A DNA stretch of 64,000 nt, from the NCBI GenBank assembly GCA_041484525.1, contig JBGPHT010000016.1:15474-79473 (forward strand), given 5' to 3'. Below, in pieces: positions 51,220 to 59,609 of this stretch. The stretch comes from JBGPHT01 sp041484525. GTDB taxonomy: Bacteria > Acidobacteriota > Terriglobia > Bryobacterales > Bryobacteraceae. Numbering within the stretch: position 1 is the first letter of the stretch; every line of letters starts with the position of its first letter. The translations under genes and the position numbers were made by a program. The notes beneath the pieces were generated by a model. It saw nothing but the letters and a program-made list of their open reading frames with translations, was not told the origin of the DNA and searched no databases.

Positions 51220-52764
51220 ATGATCGATCGCCTGGAAGAACTGCGTCGCCGCCACGAAGCTGCCGAGCAGGGCGGCGGGGAGGAGCGCCGCGCCCGCCAG
51301 CACAAAGAGGGCAAACTTTCCGCGCGCGAACGCATCGAACTGCTGCTGGACGAGAACTCCTTCGAAGAACTGGACAAGCTGGTCACGCACCGCTGCCGCG
51401 ATTTCGGCATGGACGACCAGGTAGTGCCCGGCGACGGCTTTGTCACCGGCTACGGCCGTATCGATGGCCGCCTGGTCTACGTCTTCGCGCAGGATTTCAC
51501 CGTCTTCGGCGGTTCGCTCTCCGAATCCAACGCGCAGAAGATTTGCAAGATCATGGACCTCGCGCTCAAGACCGGCGCGCCCGTGATCGGCCTCAACGAT
51601 TCAGGCGGGGCGCGCATTCAGGAAGGCGTGGTTTCGCTCGCCGGCTATGCCGATATCTTTCTGCGAAACACTCTGGCCAGCGGCGTGGTCCCGCAGATTT
51701 CCGCCATCATGGGACCGTGCGCCGGCGGCGCGGTCTACTCACCCGCCATCACGGATTTCATCTTCATGGTGGACCACACCAGCTACATGTTCGTCACCGG
51801 TCCCGACGTGATCAAGACCGTCACTCACGAGGATGTGACCAAAGAAACCCTCGGCGGCTCGATGACCCACAACTCCGTCAGCGGGGTGGGCCACTTCATC
51901 GCCGGCAACGACGCCGACTGCCTGCGGATGATCCGCGAACTGCTCGGCTACCTGCCGCAGAACAATCGCGAGGATCCGCCGCGCCGCGCCAGCACAGACC
52001 CGATCGACCGCATGGACCCGGCGCTCGACACCGTAGTGCCCGGCGAATCGAACCTGCCGTACGACATCAAGGACGTGATCCACCGGGTAGTTGACGACGG
52101 TGAATTCTTCGAGGTGCATGAGCACTGGGCGAAGAATATGGTGGTCGGATTCGCCCGTATGGACGGCCGCCCGATCGGCATCGTCGCCAACCAGCCTGCC
52201 TTCCTGGCGGGCTGCCTGGATATCAACTCGTCGGTGAAAGGCGCGCGCTTCGTGCGATTCTGCGACGCGTTCAACATCCCAATCCTGACGTTCGAGGACG
52301 TACCCGGATTCCTCCCCGGCACGGAGCAGGAGTTCGGCGGCATCATCCGTCATGGAGCCAAACTGCTCTACGCGTTCGCCGAAGCCACGGTGCCGAAAAT
52401 CACCGTGATCACGCGCAAAGCGTACGGAGGCGCATATTGCGTGATGGGGTCGAAGCATATCCGTACCGATATCAACCTGGCGTGGCCCACTGCGGAGATC
52501 GCCGTGATGGGACCGGAGGGCGCGGTGAACATCGTGTACAAACGTGAGTTGGCGGCGGCCGAGGACCAGGCGGCTATGCGGCAGCAGAAGACCGAGGAGT
52601 TCCGCGATCGCTTCGCCAATCCGTTCGTGGCCGCCGAGCGCGGCTACGTGGATGACGTGATCGAACCGCGCGAAACGCGTCCGCGTGTGATCCGCGCCCT
52701 GCGAATGCTCGAAAACAAAGTCGATACCATGCCGCGCAAGAAGCACGGCAACATCCCTTTATGA
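51220..52764 (+). CDS. Acyl-CoA carboxylase, carboxyltransferase (beta) subunit
   Basis: 514 residues, typical of PccB/MmdA. Landmarks are RQHKEGKLSARERIELLLDE, DGFVTGYGRIDGRLVYVFAQ, the oxyanion-forming IMGPCAGGAVYSPAITDF and, in the second half, ITRKAYGGAYCVMGSKHIRT and PTAEIAVMGPEGAVNIVYKR. It moves carboxyl from biotin to propionyl-CoA or acetyl-CoA (or drives methylmalonyl-CoA decarboxylation). The biotin carboxylase and biotin carrier genes are not next to it. It overlaps the M20 peptidase gene by ATGA. Confidence 0.95.
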   Translation: MIDRLEELRRRHEAAEQGGGEERRARQHKEGKLSARERIELLLDENSFEELDKLVTHRCRDFGMDDQVVPGDGFVTGYGRIDGRLVYVFAQDFTVFGGSLSESNAQKICKIMDLALKTGAPVIGLNDSGGARIQEGVVSLAGYADIFLRNTLASGVVPQISAIMGPCAGGAVYSPAITDFIFMVDHTSYMFVTGPDVIKTVTHEDVTKETLGGSMTHNSVSGVGHFIAGNDADCLRMIRELLGYLPQNNREDPPRRASTDPIDRMDPALDTVVPGESNLPYDIKDVIHRVVDDGEFFEVHEHWAKNMVVGFARMDGRPIGIVANQPAFLAGCLDINSSVKGARFVRFCDAFNIPILTFEDVPGFLPGTEQEFGGIIRHGAKLLYAFAEATVPKITVITRKAYGGAYCVMGSKHIRTDINLAWPTAEIAVMGPEGAVNIVYKRELAAAEDQAAMRQQKTEEFRDRFANPFVAAERGYVDDVIEPRETRPRVIRALRMLENKVDTMPRKKHGNIPL

Positions 52765-54155
52765 GACTCGCCGCCTGTTTACTCCTGCTAGCCTCGCTCA
52801 GCGCCGCGCAGCCGCGCTACCCGCTGGATTGGGGCCGCCTCGAACCCGAACTGCTCGACCGTTTTACGGAGCTGCTGAAGATCGATACCAGCAATCCGCC
52901 CGGGAACGAAACGCAAGCCGCCAAAGCCATCGAAGCCATCTTGGCGCGTGAGGGGATTGCTGCGAAGTTGTTCGCGACGGATCCGGCGCGCGCCAACGTG
53001 GTGGCGCGCATCAAGGGGAACGGCTCGAAGAAACCGATTCTGATCATGGGGCACACGGACGTGGTCGGCGCCCCGCCCGAGCGCTGGTCCGTCAATCCTT
53101 TCGCCGCCATCCGCAAGAATGGCGTGATCTACGGCCGCGGCACGGTGGATGACAAAGATCACGCAGTCGCCGGGATGATGATTCTCATCCTGCTCCAGCG
53201 CCTGCATGTGCCGCTCGACCGCGACGTGATTTTCCTGGCCGAAGCGGGTGAAGAGAGCACCACCAGCGTCGGAATCGATTTCATGGTGAAGGAGCACTGG
53301 CCGGAGATCGAGTGCGAGTATGCGCTTGCCGAGGGCGGCGCCATGATTGAAGTCAACGGCAAGGTGCACCATATCCTGGTCAGCACCACTGAGAAGGTGG
53401 CGCGCGGAGTTCGGCTGGTGGCGCACGGCACTGCCGGCCACGGCTCGCGCCCGACCGTGGATAACGCGGTGGTGCACCTGGCCCAGGCGGTGGCGCGCGC
53501 CGGCACGTGGAGCACGCCCATCCGCCTGAATGAAACCACACGCGCCTACTTCGACCGCCTGGCGGCCGTATCGACGCCCGAAGAAGCCGCACGATATCGC
53601 GCCCTGCTCGATCCGAAGCGCGCGGCGGATGCCGACCGCTACCTTCGCGAGCACGATCCGCCGCACTATTCGGTGCTGCGTACCTCGGTGGTTCCGACCG
53701 TGTTGAAAGCGGGCTTCCGGTCCAACGTGATTCCCGCGGACGCCGAGGCCTCGCTCGACATTCGCCTGTTACCGGGCGAGAATCTTGCCGGCTTCGTCAC
53801 GGATCTGCGGCGCGTCATCAACGATCCGGCAGTCGAGATCATCCCGCCGGCCTCGACCGGTCGCCCTGCCGCGCCGCCCTCGCGCCTGGATAGCGAGATG
53901 TTCCGCGCGCTCGAAACGGTGGGCCGGCGCATGTTCCAGGCGCCCACGCTGCCTAACCTGATGACCGGCGCCACGGATATGGCGCAGTTGCGTGCCAAAG
54001 GCGTGCAGGCCTACGGCGTCGGTCCGCTGGCCAAGCCGGAAGAGGGTCCGATCGGACTTGCGCACACCGACGACGAGCACATTTCAGTGCGCTCCCTCGA
54101 AGCGCTGGTCGAATATCTGTGGAATACCGTGATCGAGATCGCCGCCAAAAACTAA
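52761..54155 (+). CDS. Exported M20-family metallopeptidase
   Basis: 464 residues with a signal peptide (MRLAACLLLLASLSAAQ). Zinc ligands and catalytic residues of clan MH are present: GHTDVVGAPPERWSVNPFAA, GRGTVDDKDHAVAGMMILIL, the AEAGEESTTSVGIDFMVKEH Glu pair and the final AHTDDEHISVRSLEALVEYL. The dimerisation domain lies at about residues 215-340 (VLKAGFRSNVIPADAEASLD). It is an aminopeptidase or dipeptidase of unknown specificity. A long inverted repeat starts right after the stop. Confidence 0.93.
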   Translation: MRLAACLLLLASLSAAQPRYPLDWGRLEPELLDRFTELLKIDTSNPPGNETQAAKAIEAILAREGIAAKLFATDPARANVVARIKGNGSKKPILIMGHTDVVGAPPERWSVNPFAAIRKNGVIYGRGTVDDKDHAVAGMMILILLQRLHVPLDRDVIFLAEAGEESTTSVGIDFMVKEHWPEIECEYALAEGGAMIEVNGKVHHILVSTTEKVARGVRLVAHGTAGHGSRPTVDNAVVHLAQAVARAGTWSTPIRLNETTRAYFDRLAAVSTPEEAARYRALLDPKRAADADRYLREHDPPHYSVLRTSVVPTVLKAGFRSNVIPADAEASLDIRLLPGENLAGFVTDLRRVINDPAVEIIPPASTGRPAAPPSRLDSEMFRALETVGRRMFQAPTLPNLMTGATDMAQLRAKGVQAYGVGPLAKPEEGPIGLAHTDDEHISVRSLEALVEYLWNTVIEIAAKN

Positions 54156-54215
54156 TTCGGGGACAGGCTACACAACCTCGAAATTAGTTTCGAGGTTGTG
54201 TAGCCTGTCCCCGAA
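54156..54215. terminator. Perfect 28-bp inverted repeat between convergent genes (REP-like, likely two-way terminator)
   Basis: Two perfectly complementary 28-base arms (54156-54183 and 54188-54215) flank a TTAG loop, filling the whole space between the stops of the M20 peptidase and rplI. The arms begin with TTCGGGGACAGG, a sequence type I associate with dispersed REP palindromes. It can end transcription from both sides, although T-runs are short. Confidence 0.7.
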
Positions 54216-54218
54216 ATA

Positions 54219-54665
54219 CTACTCTTCTTTGGCCACCACGACGGTAACTTCGGCCGTCACGTCTTTGTGCAACCGCACCGGCACCTTGTACTCGCCCAAC
54301 TGCTTGATGGGCTCGTCCAACTGCACCTTGCGGCGGTCGATGGTGAAATTTTTCGCAGCCAGCGCATCCGCCACATCCTTGGATGTCACCGACCCGAACA
54401 ACTGGTCGTTCTCGCCGGACTTCTGCAGAATAGTCACGGTAACGCCGGTCAGAAGCTTCGACAGATCCTCGGCTTCGCCCTTCACCTTCACTTCCTTGCG
54501 AAGGTGGGCCTGGCGCTCCTGCTCCACAATCTTCTTGTTGGAGTCCGTGGCCGCCACGGCCATACGTTTCGGCAGCAGGAAATTGCGGGCGTAACCCGAA
54601 GCCACCTTCACCACCTGGCCCCGAGTGCCCAACTTCTCGACATCTTCTCTCAGAATGACTTCCAT
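54219..54665 (-). CDS. rplI: 50S ribosomal protein L9
   Basis: 148 residues, normal length. The N-terminal domain MEVILREDVEKLGTRGQVVK with VASGYARNFLLPKRMAVAAT is diagnostic; the long connecting helix and the C-terminal domain (SVTSKDVADALAAKNFTIDR with KVQLDEPIKQLGEYKVPVRL) follow. L9 binds domain V of 23S rRNA near the L1 stalk. It is the last gene of the rplY-pth-rpsF-rpsR-rplI operon. Confidence 0.98.
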   Translation of the reverse strand: MEVILREDVEKLGTRGQVVKVASGYARNFLLPKRMAVAATDSNKKIVEQERQAHLRKEVKVKGEAEDLSKLLTGVTVTILQKSGENDQLFGSVTSKDVADALAAKNFTIDRRKVQLDEPIKQLGEYKVPVRLHKDVTAEVTVVVAKEE

Positions 54666-54678
54666 GATTTCCTCCTGC

Positions 54679-54978
54679 CTAGAACGACGCCGCGAACGGC
54701 AGCAGCGCGATGTTGCGGGCCTTCTTGATCGCGTCCGTGAGCCGACGCTGATGCGGAGCGCACACGCCCGAGATGCGGCGCGGAATGATCTTGCCCCGCT
54801 CCGCCACGAACGCGTGCAGCATCTTCACGTCCTTGTAATTGATGTCGTCAATCTTCTCGACGCAGAAGCGGCACACCTTCTTCCGCCGGAAGTATTGCTT
54901 CTTCTGAGTGGCGACGGCCTTGTCGCCGCCGGTCGGCCGCTGTCCGGCACTGCCTGGTCTTCCTCTGGATTCCGCCAT
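54679..54978 (-). CDS. rpsR: 30S ribosomal protein S18
   Basis: 99 residues. The core KKVCRFCVEKIDDINYKDVK and KIIPRRISGVCAPHQRRLTD with AIKKARNIALLPF is canonical S18. A 25-residue Gly/Ser/Arg-rich N-terminal extension is longer than in E. coli. Two Cys in CRFC suggest the zinc-binding (C+) form. It lies 3 bp behind rpsF. Confidence 0.98.
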   Translation of the reverse strand: MAESRGRPGSAGQRPTGGDKAVATQKKQYFRRKKVCRFCVEKIDDINYKDVKMLHAFVAERGKIIPRRISGVCAPHQRRLTDAIKKARNIALLPFAASF

Positions 54979-54981
54979 GAT

Positions 54982-55431
54982 TTAAACCTCCTTCGGCAGG
55001 CCGGGCATACCCGGCGCCGCTTCCGTCATCTGCCGCTCGAGCGAAGGCTGCGCAGGCACGGGAGCCCCGGACCCACCCGCCGCAGCGCGTTTGGCCGCGC
55101 GCTTGTCGCGAACTTTCTTGCGCTTCTCCAGACGCTTCAGCGTCTCGTCGATGCGCACCGTGAGGAACTTGAGCACCACGTCGGACACGCGTAATCGCCG
55201 CTCCAGTTCGCTCACCGACTCCGGACCGGCCGTGAATTGCATCAGCACGTACGTGCCTTCGCGGTACTTGTCCACTCTGTAGGCCAGCCTGCGCTTGCCC
55301 CACAAGTCGACCTTGTCCACCGTCGCCCCAGCCGCGGTCAACTGCGTCCGCAACTGCTCGACGAATGCATTCACTTCCTCTTCCGGAGCATCCGGCTTTA
55401 CTATGAAAAGCTCTTCGTAAATCCTGTTCAT
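54982..55431 (-). CDS. rpsF: 30S ribosomal protein S6
   Basis: 149 residues. MNRIYEELFIVKPDAPEEEV, VDLWGKRRLAYRVDKYREGT and YVLMQFTAGPESVSELERRL with RVSDVVLKFLTVRID are S6 motifs. About 45 extra C-terminal residues (Lys/Arg helix, then Ala/Pro-rich) extend beyond the usual fold. S6 pairs with S18 on the small subunit and the genes are adjacent. It overlaps pth by ATGA. Confidence 0.97.
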   Translation of the reverse strand: MNRIYEELFIVKPDAPEEEVNAFVEQLRTQLTAAGATVDKVDLWGKRRLAYRVDKYREGTYVLMQFTAGPESVSELERRLRVSDVVLKFLTVRIDETLKRLEKRKKVRDKRAAKRAAAGGSGAPVPAQPSLERQMTEAAPGMPGLPKEV

Positions 55432-56018
55432 GCTTCCTCTTCATTTAAGCCAGGGGCGCGACGATTGAATTTCGTCATGGCCTTAACGACGCCCTCAGCG
55501 ATTATGGAGCGGACTGCGCCGGCTGCGTAGTCGACCAGTTCCTCCAGGTCCTTCTTCTGCGAGCGCCGAAATGGCGCCAGTACGAACTCCGCCGCATCCT
55601 TCACCGGATGGTCCGGATAAATCCCCAACCGCACCCGAACAAATTCGTTCGAACCCAGACTGCCGATCGTCGACTTCATGCCGTTATGACCGGCCGCCGA
55701 GCCCTTCGGCTTGATCTTCAACGCCATCCAGGGCAGATCCAACTCGTCGTAAACCACGATGAGCTGCTCCAGCCCGATCGAGTGCTTCTCCATCAGCGGC
55801 TGCAGCGATGTGCCGCTGAGATTCATAAACGTTTGCGGCTTGGCCAGCATCACCTCCCGCCCGTCGATCTCGCCCACACCGACGAGCGCCCTGGAATCCC
55901 TGCGGGTGACGCGGATGCCGTGCCGCTCCGCCAACCGGTCCACCGTTCGGAATCCCAGGTTATGCGGCGTATCCGCATACTCCTCGCCCGGATTTCCCAG
56001 ACCGGCCACCAGGAACAT
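55428..56018 (-). CDS. pth: Peptidyl-tRNA hydrolase
   Basis: 196 residues. GLGNPGEEYADTPHNLGFRT holds the catalytic His20 and the conserved Asn; KPQTFMNLSGTSLQPLMEKH, VYDELDLPWMALKIKPKGSA and GHNGMKSTIGSLGSNEFVRV complete the active-site cleft. It frees tRNA from prematurely released peptidyl-tRNA. It sits between rplY and rpsF, an order seen in several phyla. Confidence 0.98.
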   Translation of the reverse strand: MFLVAGLGNPGEEYADTPHNLGFRTVDRLAERHGIRVTRRDSRALVGVGEIDGREVMLAKPQTFMNLSGTSLQPLMEKHSIGLEQLIVVYDELDLPWMALKIKPKGSAAGHNGMKSTIGSLGSNEFVRVRLGIYPDHPVKDAAEFVLAPFRRSQKKDLEELVDYAAGAVRSIIAEGVVKAMTKFNRRAPGLNEEEA

Positions 56019-56024
56019 GGCTGG

Positions 56025-56717
56025 CTACTTCTTCTTGCCCTTTTCCTCGGGCGCTTCGTCCTTCTTCCCCTTCTTGATTACTTCGGGTTCGGCCGGCGTG
56101 CCCGCGACGGCTTCCGGCGTGACGGCGGCGGCTTCGGCTGCCGGCGCCTCTTCGGCGCGCAGCGCCACCACGTGCGCGATCACGGCATCAGCCGGGCTCA
56201 ACAGCTTGGTGGAACCTTGGAGCGGCACGTCGCTCGCGCGCTTGCTCTGGCCGATCATCAACTCGGTCACGTCCACTGTGTAGTGCTCGGGAATCTCGTC
56301 CGGCAGGCACTCGATATCGATCGAGCGCGTGACCAGTTCGAAGTGACCGCCTTGCACCTTGACTCCCATGGCATCGCCGGCGGTATGAACCGGAACCGTG
56401 ACGCGCAGCCGTTTGGTCAGGTCGATGCGCTTGAGGTCGGCATGCAGCAGCGTATTTTTCACCGGATCGCTCTGATGGTCGACGACCATCACCGGTGTAG
56501 TTTCTCCGCCCGCCACCGCCAGGTTGAAGATCGTGTTGTAACCGGTGGTGCTGCGAACGATGCGGAGGATGTCGCGAGGGCTGACCGCGATGCTGACGGG
56601 ATCTTTGAATGCTCCGTAGACGACCGCCGGAATCTGCCCGGCGCGGCGCGTACGGCGCGCTTCGTTCTTACCGCGCGAGGCACGTACCTCGGCGGGGACA
56701 GTAATATCTTTTCTCAA
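56025..56717 (-). CDS. rplY: 50S ribosomal protein L25/general stress protein Ctc
   Basis: 230 residues, the long Ctc form. The 5S-rRNA-binding N-terminus ASRGKNEARRTRRAGQIPAV with VYGAFKDPVSIAVSPRDILR and the C-terminal beta domain (DVPLQGSTKLLSPADAVIAH) are clear; an acidic/Lys-rich tail ends the protein. The ATG has AAGGAGATAGC-type upstream sequence. A sigma-70 promoter with consensus -35 lies about 130 bp upstream. Confidence 0.96.
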   Translation of the reverse strand: MRKDITVPAEVRASRGKNEARRTRRAGQIPAVVYGAFKDPVSIAVSPRDILRIVRSTTGYNTIFNLAVAGGETTPVMVVDHQSDPVKNTLLHADLKRIDLTKRLRVTVPVHTAGDAMGVKVQGGHFELVTRSIDIECLPDEIPEHYTVDVTELMIGQSKRASDVPLQGSTKLLSPADAVIAHVVALRAEEAPAAEAAAVTPEAVAGTPAEPEVIKKGKKDEAPEEKGKKK

Positions 56718-56847
56718 CTGCTATCTCCTTGGAGCGGGTTCGAAGTCCGTTCTGCCGTGAGGCATACCGTGGGTTCGAGGATCCCGCCCGAATTCCATCC
56801 CGCCGCACACCCCGACACCGGGCCGCAGGTACCAACAGGAAGTAACT

Positions 56848-56877
56848 ATTTTATTTTGTTGGGATTCGCTTTGTCAA
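56848..56877 (-). promoter_or_regulatory. Strong sigma-70-type promoter of the rplY operon
   Basis: On the minus strand TTGACA (perfect -35, 56872-56877) is followed after 18 bp by TAAAAT (56848-56853), inside an A/T-rich patch that stands out in this high-GC sequence. Transcription would start near 56841, giving a leader of about 124 nt before rplY. The strength fits ribosomal protein genes. It overlaps the 5' end of the plus-strand cupin frame. Confidence 0.65.
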
Positions 56878-57083
56878 ACGCGCGCTACCGCAGCCACGAC
56901 TTTGACGAATACTTCACGGTTGTACAAGGCTGCTACACGCTGATCATCGACGGGAAAAGAATTCCGGTGAAGGCCGGAGAGGAATACTTCATCCCGCGCG
57001 GCGTGCTGCACGGTGGCGAACCTGCCGCTGGAACCAGGACGATCCACGCATTTGGCGGGCACCGGGCAAACCGGGTCTTGTAA
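56856..57083 (+). CDS. Small cupin-domain protein, 5' end uncertain
   Basis: The reliable part is SHDFDEYFTVVQGCYTLIID with GKRIPVKAGEEYFIPRGVLH and GTRTIHAFGGHR, a single cupin barrel core with its metal-binding motif. The start given is a TTG (75 residues) 12 bases after AGGAAG; a GTG at 56757 would give 108 residues, but that stretch coincides with the rplY promoter and reads poorly. The usual N-terminal strand of such cupins is not evident, so this may be a 5'-truncated remnant. It converges on prs, ending 3 bp before its stop. Confidence 0.55.
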   Translation: MLGFALSNARYRSHDFDEYFTVVQGCYTLIIDGKRIPVKAGEEYFIPRGVLHGGEPAAGTRTIHAFGGHRANRVL

Positions 57084-57086
57084 CCG

Positions 57087-58031
57087 CTACACGAACAACA
57101 CGCTCACCGAAGTCTCTTCGTGAATCGACCGGATCGCCTCCGCCAGCAGTGCCGCCACCGAAAGCGATTTAATGCGGCTCGATTTCTTCGCTTCTTTCGA
57201 CAGCGGAATCGAATTCGTAAACACTACTTCCTCCAACTGCGAGGCCTCGATGCGCGCCACCGCGGGACCCGAGAGTACCGCATGCGTGGCAGTAGCTGAA
57301 ACGCTCGCCGCGCCCTTTGCCAACAGGGCCTCCGCGCCTTTCACGAGTGTGCCCGCGGTGTCGATCAGGTCATCCACCAGCAGGCAATGGTGTCCCGCTA
57401 CCTCGCCGACCACGTTCATTACTTCAGCCACATTGGCCTCTTCACGGCGCTTGTCGATGATGGCCAGCGGGGAGTTGAGCCGCTTGGCAAACGCGCGCGC
57501 CCGCTCTACGCCTCCCGCATCCGGCGAAACCACCGTCAGGTTCGGAATATTGAGCGCGCGAAAGTGTTCGATCAGCACCGGCGTGGCGAACAGGTGATCC
57601 ACCGGAATATTGAAGAAGCCCTGGATCTGCGCCGCATGCAGGTCGAGCGTCAGCACGCGGTCCGCGCCCGCCGTCTCCAGAATCGCCGCCACCAGGCGCG
57701 CCGAGATCGGCACGCGCGGCTTATCCTTCCGGTCCTGCCGCGCGTATCCGTAATACGGCAGCACCGCCGTGATACGCCGCGCCGAGGCGCGCTTCAGCGC
57801 GTCAATCATCAGCAGCAGCTCCATCAGGTGACGGTCCACCGGAGTGCTCGTCGGCTGGATCACGAAGACGTCGGCGCCGCGCACGTTCTCCTTGATCTGG
57901 ACTTTGATCTCACCGTCGGAGAAATGCTTCACCATCGCCTGGCACAGTTCCAGGTCGAGCGCTTTGCAGATCTCCTGGGCCAGCGGAATGTTGGCGTTTC
58001 CCGCGAAAATCTTGATTCGATCGTGGTTCAT
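57087..58031 (-). CDS. prs: Ribose-phosphate pyrophosphokinase
   Basis: 314 residues from the ATG that overlaps the ispE stop (ATGA); an ATG at 58058 with a better ribosome-binding site (AGGGAGAGT) would add nine residues. Family blocks are KIFAGNANIPLAQEICKALD, FSDGEIKVQIKENVRGADVF, PYYGYARQDRKDKPRVPISA, VVSPDAGGVERARAFAKRLN and the PRPP loop LLVDDLIDTAGTLVKGAEAL. It makes PRPP from ribose-5-phosphate and ATP. It closes the apt-ispE-prs operon, where apt uses PRPP. Confidence 0.97.
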   Translation of the reverse strand: MNHDRIKIFAGNANIPLAQEICKALDLELCQAMVKHFSDGEIKVQIKENVRGADVFVIQPTSTPVDRHLMELLLMIDALKRASARRITAVLPYYGYARQDRKDKPRVPISARLVAAILETAGADRVLTLDLHAAQIQGFFNIPVDHLFATPVLIEHFRALNIPNLTVVSPDAGGVERARAFAKRLNSPLAIIDKRREEANVAEVMNVVGEVAGHHCLLVDDLIDTAGTLVKGAEALLAKGAASVSATATHAVLSGPAVARIEASQLEEVVFTNSIPLSKEAKKSSRIKSLSVAALLAEAIRSIHEETSVSVLFV

Positions 58032-58993
58032 CGCAAGTACCGGCTCAGGGGCGGCCATACTCTCCCTACCATGTGATCGGCGAGCGCGCGCCACCAGAGC
58101 GACCGATAGCGCACACGGCTCACCAACGAAATCTGGAAAACGTTTTCTTCACCCAACGACTGAAGCGCGCGAGATGCTTCGTTGCCCGAACGAAAAAGAC
58201 CGTATACCGCGGAACCCGAGCCCGTCATCATGGCCGTCTCGGCTCCCGCCCGGATCAGCCGCTTCTTCAGAGTAGCGAGATGCCTGTGCTGTTCGAACAC
58301 TACGGTTTCAAAATCGTTAACGGCAGGCTCGCCGTTACGTAAGCCCCAGGCTTGCGACTGGAAAGAAAAGATTTTATTTTCTAGCAATTCCGTTGTCAAA
58401 CCCGCACCTTGGCGAGCGCTCAGGCCGCGGTAGGCCGCGGCGGTCGAAACATGCACTGCCGGCGCGATCAGGATGCCCGCTTGCGGCGGCCGGTCGGGAA
58501 GCGGAAACACCTCCGTGCCGCGGTCGATCCCCACGGCAGTTCCACCCAGCAGAAAAAAAGGAACGTCGCTGCCAAGCTGCCGGGCGAGGCGGCTCAATTC
58601 CGTCAGCCCGAGCGCGCCGCCAGAGAGCGCCGGCAATGCCAGCAGAACGGCCGCCGCATCGGAGGACCCCCCGCCCAGCCCCGCGCCCATCGGGATGTGT
58701 TTCTCGAGCCGGATCTCCACACGGCCCGAGACTCCCATCGCCTCCATCGCCAGGCTCGCGGCGCGCGCCGCCAGGTTGTCGGGAATCGCCAACGCGTCCT
58801 CCAGCCTGACCTCTGACTTCCGGCCCGGCGTAAACGTTATCTCGATCCTGTCCGCCAGCGAGATCGTCTGGAAGATGGTGCGAAGCTCGTGGTACCCGTC
58901 CGCGCGCTTGCCCAGCACCCTCAGATCGAGATTGATCTTGGCCAGCGCGGGTACGCTGGCTCGCCGGGCGACGGCGCGCCGCGGAGCGCTCAT
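58028..58993 (-). CDS. ispE: 4-diphosphocytidyl-2-C-methyl-D-erythritol kinase
   Basis: 321 residues from the ATG overlapping the apt stop. GHMP kinase motifs: PALAKINLDLRVLGKRADGY (with the catalytic Lys-Ile-Asn), HIPMGAGLGGGSSDAAAVLL (ATP loop) and the C-terminal GAETAMMTGSGSAVYGLF. It phosphorylates CDP-methylerythritol in the MEP route to isoprenoids. The ispE-prs adjacency is common in bacteria. The C-terminal 25 residues after the last motif are basic and aromatic. Confidence 0.96.
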   Translation of the reverse strand: MSAPRRAVARRASVPALAKINLDLRVLGKRADGYHELRTIFQTISLADRIEITFTPGRKSEVRLEDALAIPDNLAARAASLAMEAMGVSGRVEIRLEKHIPMGAGLGGGSSDAAAVLLALPALSGGALGLTELSRLARQLGSDVPFFLLGGTAVGIDRGTEVFPLPDRPPQAGILIAPAVHVSTAAAYRGLSARQGAGLTTELLENKIFSFQSQAWGLRNGEPAVNDFETVVFEQHRHLATLKKRLIRAGAETAMMTGSGSAVYGLFRSGNEASRALQSLGEENVFQISLVSRVRYRSLWWRALADHMVGRVWPPLSRYLR

Positions 58994-59511
58994 CGGTCGT
59001 ACTGCAGCAGCGAGAAGACGTCGTGGCCCGCCAGCTTCTGCCTTCCGTTGAGGAACGTCAACTCGATGACGAACCCGATGCCCGCCACCTTTCCCCCGAG
59101 ATCGGTCACCATGCGCGCCGCCGCGGCAGCGGTTCCACCCGTCGCCAGCAGATCGTCGACGATCAACACGTGCTTGCCGCCATCCAGCGCGTCCTTGTGC
59201 ATCTGCAGCGAATCGGTGCCGTATTCCAGGTCGTAGGTGACGGTCACGCACTCGGCCGGTAGCTTTTTCGGCTTGCGGATGGGTACGAAGCCGGCGCCCA
59301 GCGCATACGCCAGCGTCGGCGCGAAGATGAAGCCGCGCGCTTCGATGCCCAGCACGATGTCCACCTGGGCGTCGCGGTAATGGTACTTGAGCCCGTCGAT
59401 GATCCCGCGGAATCCGCACTTGTCCTTCAACAGCGTCGTGATGTCGTAGAACTGGATGCCTGGTTTCGGAAAATCGGGCACCTCCCGAATCAGCTTCTTG
59501 AGATCTTCCAT
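58990..59511 (-). CDS. apt: Adenine phosphoribosyltransferase
   Basis: 173 residues, family length. REVPDFPKPGIQFYDITTLL, VLGIEARGFIFAPTLAYALG, FVPIRKPKKLPAECVTVTYD and the PRPP-binding loop VLIVDDLLATGGTAAAAARM identify Apt. It salvages adenine to AMP. It is the first gene of apt-ispE-prs; a TATAAC box at 59528-59533 is too close to the start to call a promoter with confidence. Confidence 0.97.
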   Translation of the reverse strand: MEDLKKLIREVPDFPKPGIQFYDITTLLKDKCGFRGIIDGLKYHYRDAQVDIVLGIEARGFIFAPTLAYALGAGFVPIRKPKKLPAECVTVTYDLEYGTDSLQMHKDALDGGKHVLIVDDLLATGGTAAAAARMVTDLGGKVAGIGFVIELTFLNGRQKLAGHDVFSLLQYDR

Positions 59512-59609
59512 AAAAGGTCGAACCTCCGTTATACCGCAGCGGGAACGAAATCCAGCGGCATCCTTGCATTTCCAGGGTACAGGAGTTAGGAGTATTAATA
59601 GAGGTAAGT

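Noticed and set aside
55608..56720. Long plus-strand open frame across pth and rplY
   Set aside because: It is the antisense shadow of two certain genes and has no ribosome-binding site; only its last part (cupin) has protein-like content.
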